64,000 nucleotides of DNA. Source: Haematococcus lacustris (Eukaryota > Chlorophyta > Chlorophyceae > Chlamydomonadales > Haematococcaceae). This document shows positions 60,401-64,000 of the stretch, one piece after another; the first letter of the stretch is position 1, and each line of letters opens with the position of its first letter. A program made the position numbers and the translations under genes. The notes beneath the pieces are model-generated. The model was not told where the DNA came from, searched no databases, and saw nothing but the letters and a program-made list of their open reading frames with translations. The stretch lies in NCBI GenBank assembly GCA_030144725.1, contig JASKMD010000009.1, positions 2,519,031-2,583,030 on the forward strand, given 5' to 3'.

Positions 60401-60673
60401 GTGTGAGAAAGTGTTACATTGATGGGATGTGGAGGGTGGGGAGTGAGTTGTATGGGAGGCTTACCTGAATATGCATGAGCCAGGTGCTGGATGATGGTTG
60501 TGTTTTGCAATGCAGGCAAGTTCGACTTCAACAAGGGGGATGCAGCCATAGACCAGTTTATTGATGACGAGTTGGCGGGGGGGAGCGGCAGCCTGTCATT
60601 GGATTTGGACAGGGTGGTTGGCCAGCAGCAGCAGCAGCATCAAGCGCAGCAACACCATTACCAGCGACACTGA
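45408..60673 (+). CDS. SnRK2-type Ser/Thr protein kinase, ten exons, about 379 aa
   Basis: Exons: 45408-45503, 45591-45719, 45865-45922, 53133-53293, 53586-53663, 53919-53946, 58173-58279, 59745-59921, 60185-60332 and 60516-60673. All introns are GT-AG, phases agree, and the sum is 1140 bp. The start ATG gives [10 protein letters not shown] then [17 protein letters not shown] (glycine-rich loop lacking its first Gly). Catalytic parts: VAIK lysine, [10 protein letters not shown] (Asn in place of the usual His of HRD), [17 protein letters not shown] and [19 protein letters not shown]. The C-terminal [17 protein letters not shown] matches the SnRK2-specific box that supports the kinase domain; an acidic [17 protein letters not shown] tail and polyglutamine end follow. 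SnRK2 kinases act in osmotic or, in algae, nutrient-stress signalling. Introns 3, 6 and 7 are enlarged by mobile DNA. The frame is intact, but whether the introns splice correctly is unknown. Confidence 0.9.
46052..46056 (+). repeat. Gypsy2 target-site duplication
   Basis: AGCAG directly before the left LTR and again at 52286-52290 after the right LTR. Confidence 0.9.
46057..46513 (+). repeat. Gypsy2 left LTR (457 bp)
   Basis: TGTAAGAGTACACGATTGCA... to ...ACTGTTGCA. TG/CA ends. Equal in length to the right LTR. Confidence 0.95.
46514..46526 (+). other. Gypsy2 putative primer-binding site
   Basis: TCTGGTTTCCCCT directly follows the left LTR. The small LTR element has TTTGGTTTCCTCG at the same place. 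TGG at offset 2 fits the complement of a tRNA CCA end; the tRNA was not identified. Confidence 0.5.
46514..47141 (+). CDS. Gypsy2 leader open frame upstream of gag
   Basis: About 209 codons with no internal ATG, in the same frame as gag and closed by a single TAG at 47139-47141, ten bases before the gag ATG. Reads [32 protein letters not shown] and [13 protein letters not shown], and ends in a Pro-rich and basic segment. The conserved-looking open frame suggests a longer gag made by readthrough or non-AUG start, or an old extension now cut by the TAG. Confidence 0.45.
47151..48068 (+). CDS. Gypsy2 gag (capsid and zinc knuckle)
   Basis: 305 codons. The capsid region reads [20 protein letters not shown] and [12 protein letters not shown], typical of Retrotrans_gag. 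Near the end [14 protein letters not shown] is a CCHC zinc knuckle (C-x2-C-x4-H-x4-C) for RNA binding. It ends at TAG 48066-48068 and overlaps the pol frame by 55 bases (48014-48068), in a -1 relation. Confidence 0.9.
   Translation: MAQPDSMETIIAAFNALGATMDRIVRQQEQRHASQGEPRVAQGLVKLTDVQPFDGKGSVSTWLFHVEEVFNLTPGLTDEQKIVSTGVRLTGLAASWYVSVRSAPSASFTWDLFKAALKAAFVTQSETAKARDQLHVARQKPNQTALSFATHLRSLFLHIPTITEDEQLDRFRRGLHPHLKAMVDIQSPTTFDQAVKIAVAHDTACRDAELSTAVPMQLGLMKQVKQQPHRAQRETHGTSSNPAPQQTKPATPRLQRLTPEEKAWYAAHNKCTFCREDGHLVQDCKHPNKRGPKNWAARPPNQAKT
48014..49018 (+). CDS. Gypsy2 pol, part 1: protease and N-terminal RT, ends at premature stop
   Basis: The frame opens at 48014 inside gag. The ATG-independent start and overlap imply -1 frameshifting; a C6 run at 48045-48050 is a candidate slip site. 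Contains the protease motif [13 protein letters not shown] and the start of RT ([16 protein letters not shown]). It stops at TAA 49016-49018, inside the RT motif where relatives (including Gypsy1: DQYPLPNIDD) continue with an aromatic residue. A single-base nonsense change explains it. Confidence 0.9.
   Translation, partial: QTRSKKLGGSTPQPSKDLESNQPKASTGETTAITPPPPRFRITKLAANSSPDSHADLLVFMGSYKGNSARVLIDGGATGSFIDSAFCTKYGIQTAQKVSPDYISLADGHQQQSSAMIPNARFRLGTYKGEQTLHVTHLHDFDIILGKPWLAEINPRIDWKANIMRFRHAGRQHTLRPPVKQPGTTNTSGSPLLISSAQLRTAISNNCPTFLVSITPADSNAETCHQVLDCSPIVQEYADVFPSDLPHGLPPERSVDHRIELQQAKPPPARPIYNVSSSELAELKQQIGELLDKGFIRPSTSPYASGVLLVRKKDGSFRMCIDYRPLNRLTIKNK
49019..51697 (+). CDS. Gypsy2 pol, part 2: RT, RNase H, integrase, chromodomain
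   Basis: Same frame as part 1, continuing directly after the TAA (first ATG at 49067). RT has [12 protein letters not shown] and catalytic [10 protein letters not shown]. RNase H has [15 protein letters not shown]. Integrase has an HHCC zinc domain (CTHCQRNK), [20 protein letters not shown] and [17 protein letters not shown] module and a C-terminal chromodomain follow ([18 protein letters not shown]-type [16 protein letters not shown]). The chromodomain would steer integration to marked chromatin. No other break was seen. Confidence 0.93.
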   Translation, partial: PLPRLDTLLDRLHGAKVFSKLDLRQGYHQIRVAPEDIHKTAFRTRYGHFEFTVLPFGLCNAPATFQRLMNDVLHDLLDDCVLVYLDDILIFSRTPQEHLAHLRRVLDLLRKHKLYAKLSKCEFGMDQTSFLGHIVSASGIACDPAKVAAVQSWPIPKTVHEVRSFLGLANYYRRFVKDFSTIAAPLTALTRADGHDKQGVVAWGQAQQSAFDALKQALVSAPILIAPDPSQPYTLRCDASTVGIGAVLSQGTGSAERVVAYHSRKLLPAERNYPTHEQELLSLVEALKVWRHYLLGASFNLLTDNWATKHIQTQPRLDCRRQARWMEVLQEYDCIIDHIPGKQNIVADALSRRSDYQLLSVGRRAQRNPAQVTETTISVDQSRLRNIRDAAATDPQYQRHLTAALKGRARQFTVQDNLLYHTGRGTALLYIPAGPLRTDLLCEAHDVPTAGHLGRDKTYLRLSRLVYWPRMAAAVHDYIRTCTHCQRNKSSTTKPFGLLQPLPVPQHRWEQVSMDLITQLPVTSAGHDAIVVFVDKLTKMIHTVPTTTTVSAPELAQLFFDSVFKYHGLPKVIISDRDPRFTSNFWQHLFAKTGTHLNISTANHPQTDGQTERANRTIEDMLRNYVSPHHTDWDNHLTAVEFAYNASVQASTGYSPFMLNSGQEPHTPLSLAVSSAAPARVTPDTSESAPAFLQRMATNIAAATQHLIKAQERQVKYANAHRQDHTFSTGDMVYLCDSFFNHIRPATQAAGAARKFTPRQHGPFKVLEVVTPVALRLQLPAEWKSVHPVVHVSHVKLHHDGSAQFPTRNPAPPPEPDIIDGEAHYHVEAFRNHRFQRGKLQLQVKWLGHPEHENSWVPLAQLQEDMTQNVLKKLLRAYAFRTKQPKGWMQPA
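51814..51828 (+). other. Gypsy2 polypurine tract
   Basis: CCAAGTGGGGGAGAG ends exactly at the right LTR. The small LTR element has the same GTGGGGGAGAG. Confidence 0.85.
51829..52285 (+). repeat. Gypsy2 right LTR (457 bp)
   Basis: Matches 46057-46513 except one base (GAGACTTTTAGAGG here, GAGACTTCTAGAGG in the left copy). Confidence 0.95.
52291..53132. other. Remainder of SnRK2 intron 3
   Basis: Non-coding. Holds two copies of GTGCAGGTGGCTAGGGY near 52676-52770 and an AT-rich stretch near 52890-52980. Ends in the acceptor of exon 4. Confidence 0.6.
54096..54207 (+). repeat. (GGCAG)n pentanucleotide microsatellite
   Basis: About 110 bp of GGGCA/GGGTA units in SnRK2 intron 6. Confidence 0.95.
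54208..55800. other. SnRK2 intron 6, unassigned sequence
   Basis: The minus strand near 54500-54250 reads [20 protein letters not shown] and [15 protein letters not shown], which may be an exon remnant, but I recognise no family. From 55250 the sequence becomes AT-richer, with TTACGGGAAAATAA at 55273 and 55752 and CCTTTACATTACGGC at 55392 and 55440, suggesting an unrecognised element. Confidence 0.35.
55810..55841 (+). repeat. 32-bp direct repeat, copy 1
   Basis: GTACGGCTGGAACGTATTTT followed by TTCGTATACCGT. Identical to 56727-56758; the copies are 917 bp apart. It may bound an insertion or be the common end of two related elements. Confidence 0.8.
56727..56758 (+). repeat. 32-bp direct repeat, copy 2
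   Basis: Second copy of the 55810-55841 sequence. Between them, 56060-56500 contains degenerate repeats of GCCAGGCTGGGGCAAAGGCT. Confidence 0.8.
57090..57359 (-). pseudogene. BED zinc-finger fragment (hAT-type transposase N-terminus)
   Basis: The minus strand reads [20 protein letters not shown] then HTTVC: C-x2-C, then H-x4-C with the S-V-T-R-L motif typical of BED fingers. VEQAARK follows where the frame ends near 57090. No transposase core is nearby; it is antisense in SnRK2 intron 6. Confidence 0.5.
57360..58172. other. SnRK2 intron 6, 3' part
   Basis: Non-coding. GGTCATGTAGGAGG is repeated at 57778 and 57812. Ends in the exon 7 acceptor. Confidence 0.5.
58280..58946. other. SnRK2 intron 7, 5' part
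   Basis: AT-richer than the rest of the window, with a TATATATATCTATACTATC-like stretch at 58480-58515. No coding exon seen. Confidence 0.5.
58947..59500 (-). pseudogene. Pogo/Tigger-like DDE transposase fragment, frameshifted
   Basis: The upstream frame (59494-59171) reads [29 protein letters not shown] and [11 protein letters not shown], matching the second catalytic Asp region of DDE_1 (LDGxxSH, LPPxxTxxLQPLD). Homology then moves to another frame (59387-58947): [20 protein letters not shown] then GLYPPN, the usual next block. One frameshift therefore lies near 59280-59310. Upstream catalytic residues are absent. It is antisense in SnRK2 intron 7. Confidence 0.75.
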
Positions 60674-60761
60674 TGCGCAACAAGGCTTGGTGTTGAGCCT
60701 GGCATGAGTCATATAGAACGACTGGTGCAGCTGTAACACGTCTTAGTAATATTTCATATAC
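60217..60761 (+). repeat. Left arm of large inverted duplication (SnRK2 3' end)
   Basis: This matches the reverse complement of 63450-64000 nearly base for base; the only difference I saw is a 6-bp expansion in the CAG repeat of the right copy. Exons 9 and 10 and about 90 bp of 3' flank are included. The duplication extends past the right end of the window. Confidence 0.93.
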
Positions 60762-61168
60762 GGTCACCCCCGCCATTGGTTGCACCCCTGATAACTCCGA
60801 CCGGTCTTTAAGAGTTCTACAGCGATTTTAGCGCAGGGCGGTGCAGCTCATCAAAGCGAAGCTAGCGGGCTGCTCGGGCTGATGTGCACCTGTGCCGGGG
60901 CGGGCGGGGGTGCTGAGAGGTTGGGTCGCGTTGTGCCGGGAATAGCCTACTTAGTGGGGTTGTGATCAGAGAACAGCTATCGCGCTCGGTGGCTCCGCTG
61001 CATGGACGTTTTTTTGTGTCACGTGACCCCATGTCAATTTTTTTGTAATGTGGGCCTTCTTGCACTCCACTTAAATGTCCAACCAGGTCGTCAAATGATG
61101 CACTGCGTTTCACGATGATGTTCACGTTTGGGCCCTTGATGCTGCTCCGAAATAGACCCCCGTGAACC

Positions 61169-62534
61169 TTACACCCAGCCACAACAATTGTCCGCCTCAC
61201 ATTCAGCCTCCAGCTGCTTACTTTGCAGCTCTCTCAGCACCCAACGACGCAATTCCCGACGTCCCTCTTGCCTCTTCCACCCCATGTGCATGCGATATCG
61301 TTCACAGTGTTTGTTGGTCAGTTTGCCAAAACACACCTCATCATGCAGCAAAGTATGCGCGGCTGGCTGCCATGCGCGCTCTTCATGGTGGGTGTAATGC
61401 TCACACAATTCTCCCACAAAGGCTGCCCAGCATGTGGCAGCGGGGGTGTTGTAGACCACTTGCTGGCTCCACCACACCTCTGCCCCCCCCGTGAGAAGCC
61501 CAGCAGCGTAGGGGACCCATTGAGGCACAGGCATGCGGCATGCGCTGAAGTACTCGGTCAGTGACCGCGCCCAGGCTCTCACAGCCAACCCAGTGGCTGT
61601 GCCCCCATGCAGAGGTGGTGGTGGCAGGCAGGAAGGGCTGGTTGGAAGTGGCTGGGCTGAGTTGCCAGCAGCAGGCGCTGGTGGCCCCCAACCACAGCTG
61701 AGTAGGGCAGCCCAGGGATGTGCAATGCAGGAGCCACAGTATGATGCCTGCACATGCACACATGCATCCCACAATGGTTTGAGTGGGAGGTTTGGTGGTG
61801 GGTGCTTGGGTGGGCATGCATGGGAACTGCGTACCCTGCTGGCAAAGAAGGCATGGGCGTGAGTGTGGTGTCCTGGCATGGGCGCTTGAAGAGGGGTGGT
61901 GTTGTGCACCTTGTACATGGGTGGTTGTCCATGTGCTTGCCGAGCAGGGAGTTACTTTGAGGGTGGGCCGCAGTGCAGATGATGCAGGTCTGTTGCACCA
62001 CCCTTTGCCTCACCGGTGCAGCGCTGGTGTCCTTGCGCAAGAGCATGGTGGATGGTCTGGGAGGGGGTGGTTTATGCTGACAGCCTGCTGGTCTGCCGCC
62101 TCTTGCAGCTGCTGGATCACCTGTTGCAGCATGTGAAGCTGTTGTTGCACCTGCAGCTGGTGTTGCAGCTCCCTCAAGTGCAGGTCCGCCTGCTGCTGAT
62201 CTAGCTGCTGTTGTTGGTGCAACTGTTGTTGTTGGTGCAGCTGCTGTTGTTGGTGCAACTGCGCCTCAGCCTCATAAGCACCAGCATCAGCCTGGGGCTC
62301 AGCCTGGGCGTCAGCCTGGGCCTCAGCCTCGGCCTGGGCCTCAGCCTCGGCCTGGGCCTCAGCCTCAGCCTGTGACTGGGCTTCAGCTTCAGCGGCAACA
62401 GCCTGGGCCTTGGCTTCTGCCTCAGCAGCCCTGCGCTGTGCCATAACCTCACTCGCTTTCAGAGCATTGTCACACTTAGCCTTCACTCCCCTCTTCTTGT
62501 CAACCATGGCCTGCACTGGCCTGCACACCGGCAA
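61169..62534 (-). CDS. Gag-like protein: coiled coil plus capsid domain, at least two exons
   Basis: The 5' frame (62534-62010) reads VDKKRGVKAKCDNALKASEV and long AEAEAQ and LHQQQQ repeats ending LQQVIQQLQEAADQQA, a coiled coil. The 3' frame (61918-61169) reads RAWARSLTEYFSACRMP, VPYAAGLLTGGAEVWWSQQ, AAFVGELCEHY and LLHDEVCFGKL. The spacing of W, YF, VPYA and WW then F matches Retrotrans_gag capsids. An intron between the two is likely around 62010-61750. No pol is present, so it is either a gag-only element or a domesticated or captured gag. Confidence 0.6.
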
Positions 62535-62982
62535 ACACAGTTATCAGCTCAGTTTCTGCTTTTTTTGAATGATTCTTGCTGCTCGTGGTTGCTCGAGAGC
62601 CACAGGCATCAATGTATGGATATTCTTGTGCGAGACTGCGATTCTGCAAATTGCACCTGGCAATAATCCGCCGTCGCGGTCACGCCTCCATCTTGGGAGA
62701 GGGTCTTGATGCGTGCTAGGACGCAGCAGCACTGTTGCGTGCTGACCTGAACATTGCAATGTCCAGTCCAAATGCGAAATTCACGTCGAGCTGGGTCCAG
62801 GCTACCTATACCAGTCGCTAAGGTTGCCTGCGAGGCTCCAGAACACGTCGCGTCTTGGGGGCCAGCCACCCGGCAAACCGCTGGGGCTGGCTGCACTCTA
62901 GTCAGGCCATCGCCAGCTCATCGCACCAATCGGCGACCTCATCCGTGCAGAAATGAGTTAGATGTTATCTCTTGAGCCACGG

Positions 62983-63008
62983 GGGTGCAGCCAATGGCGG
63001 GGGTGACC
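62983..63008 (+). repeat. Internal copy of the GGTCACC terminus
   Basis: GGGGTGCAGCCAATGGCGGG then GGTGACC matches the element's own right end (63423-63449) at 24 of about 26 bases, in the same orientation, 441 bp inside it. It is probably a remnant of a nested related element. Confidence 0.8.
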
Positions 63009-63049
63009 AGTTGGCTTGTAGTTGACTTAAGATGAACTTGCAGAGGGTG

Positions 63050-63140
63050 AATAGGACCCTGCACAGGGTCGGTAGGACCCTGCACAGGGTCAGTAGGACC
63101 CTGCACAGGGTCTCTATTTGTGGGACCCTATACAGGGTCG
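63050..63140 (+). repeat. 22-bp tandem repeat with palindromic core
   Basis: Four units of AGGACCCTGCACAGGGTCRG type, each containing the near-palindrome GACCCTGCACAGGGTC. The last unit reads GACCCTATACAGGGTC, so both half-sites are kept while the centre varies. Confidence 0.85.
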
Positions 63141-63537
63141 GTAGTTCTTCTATTAAGGTTCCTGGTGCCATTAAAGGTTGTCTCAGGATGACCCTACACA
63201 ACTCTCAAAATGTCGGCTGAAGAAAACGAGCCAGTGGCGAGAAAAGATGGTTGCAATTCCCTTGTAAATAGGGAGCGGTTCCTTTATCAAGTTGTAAATA
63301 CCCCCGCCCGCCCCGGCACAGGTGCACATCAGCCCGAGCAGCCCGCTAGCTTCGCTTTGATGAGCTGCACCGCCCTGCGCTAAAATCGCTGTAGAACTCT
63401 TAAAGACCGGTCGGAGTTATCAGGGGTGCAACCAATGGCGGGGGTGACCGTATATGAAATATTACTAAGACGTGTTACAGCTGCACCAGTCGTTCTATAT
63501 GACTCATGCCAGGCTCAACACCAAGCCTTGTTGCGCA

Positions 63538-64000
63538 TCAGTGTCGCTGGTAATGGTGTTGCTGCGCTTGATACTGCTGCTGCTGCTGCTGCTGGCCAAC
63601 CACCCTGTCCAAATCCAATGACAGGCTGCCGCTCCCCCCCGCCAACTCGTCATCAATAAACTGGTCTATGGCTGCATCCCCCTTGTTGAAGTCGAACTTG
63701 CCTGCATTGCAAAACACAACCATCATCCAGCACCTGGCTCATGCATATTCAGGTAAGCCTCCCATACAACTCACTCCCCACCCTCCACATCCCATCAATG
63801 TAACACTTTCTCACACCTGAACCTTGCACAACATGCACTGTCCTATTTCTTGATGCTCATGCATGGTGCATGGTGGACACCCACCCGGGCCAGGGGTCTG
63901 CGCAATTTGGATGATGCGTTGAATGTCCTCCACACTCTGTACGCTGGTGAAGTCGGCAGAGGACAGAAAGTTGGCGTTCATTGCCAGGGCATCGGGGGGC
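63538..64000 (-). pseudogene. Inverted partial copy of SnRK2 (exons 9-10)
   Basis: The minus strand repeats exon 9 from [11 protein letters not shown] (cut by the window edge) through GPG, donor and intron, then exon 10 ([15 protein letters not shown]... stop at 63538). The polyglutamine tail has two extra codons relative to 60516-60673. The copy continues beyond the window, so it may be a full second gene. Confidence 0.9.

Larger units (their letters stand above)
60762..63449. mobile_element. GGTCACC-ended inverted-repeat element (2.7 kb) at the centre of the inverted duplication
   Basis: Arms 60762-60914 and 63297-63449 are inverted copies starting GGTCACCCCCGCCATTGG then TTGCACCCCTGATAAC. 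The ends resemble those of the element at 43044-45172. The interior encodes a gag-like protein on the minus strand. Because flanking host sequence is also inverted, the outer boundary is set by homology to the other element and not by a duplication. Confidence 0.75.

Overview
The window is nuclear DNA from a GC-rich, intron-rich and very repeat-rich eukaryote. A chlamydomonadalean/volvocine green alga is the best guess. The reasons are a plant-type SnRK2 kinase and an ankyrin-RING E3 ligase with short GT-AG exons, long Gln/Ala/Pro homopolymers from CAG/CTG repeats, a non-LTR retrotransposon with PHD, RNase H and restriction-like endonuclease domains (the Dualen/RandI-like layout described from Chlamydomonas), and TTAGGG-like interstitial repeats. 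Species is not determinable from the sequence alone. I see no CRISPR array, rRNA or tRNA gene.

Layout. (1) 1-8.4 kb: a truncated Ty3/Gypsy polyprotein is broken by a foldback element, FB1, whose left end was itself hit by a Dualen-like LINE (LINE1). FB1 continues as a CGCAGGGAC minisatellite. (2) 8.4-15.6 kb: two divergent multi-exon transposon genes, a Tnp2-like transposase on the minus strand and a Ulp1-like protease/cupin-like protein on the plus strand, each with telomere-like repeats in an intron. (3) 15.6-21.6 kb: FB2, a 5.9-kb foldback element with inverted GTTCAGTG minisatellite arms and a 0.7-kb pure (GGGA)n tract. (4) 21.6-23 kb: hAT and LINE fragments. (5) 23.5-31.2 kb, minus: an ankyrin-repeat RING-finger E3 ligase gene. 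(6) 31-35.9 kb: weakly coding sequence, a cyclophilin-like exon and minisatellites. (7) 35.9-45.35 kb, minus: a second LINE copy (LINE2) carrying three nested insertions, namely a 2.95-kb non-autonomous LTR element, a 345-bp palindromic MITE of the FB family and a 2.1-kb GGTCACC-ended inverted-repeat element. (8) 45.4-60.7 kb, plus: an SnRK2-type kinase gene with ten exons coding about 379 aa, with introns swollen by a nearly intact young Gypsy element (Gypsy2), a BED-finger fragment and a pogo-like transposase fragment. (9) 60.2-64 kb: a large inverted repeat in which the 3' end of the SnRK2 gene is duplicated tail-to-tail around a 2.7-kb GGTCACC-ended element that carries a gag-like gene.

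Only the SnRK2 kinase and the ankyrin-RING ligase look like intact host genes; the rest is mobile or repetitive DNA. The layering can be read from target-site duplications, conserved termini and collinearity between copies. The FB1, MITE and FB2 elements appear to form one family that shares ends and a subterminal box but carries different minisatellite cores. The small LTR element shares its primer-binding and polypurine-tract regions with Gypsy2.
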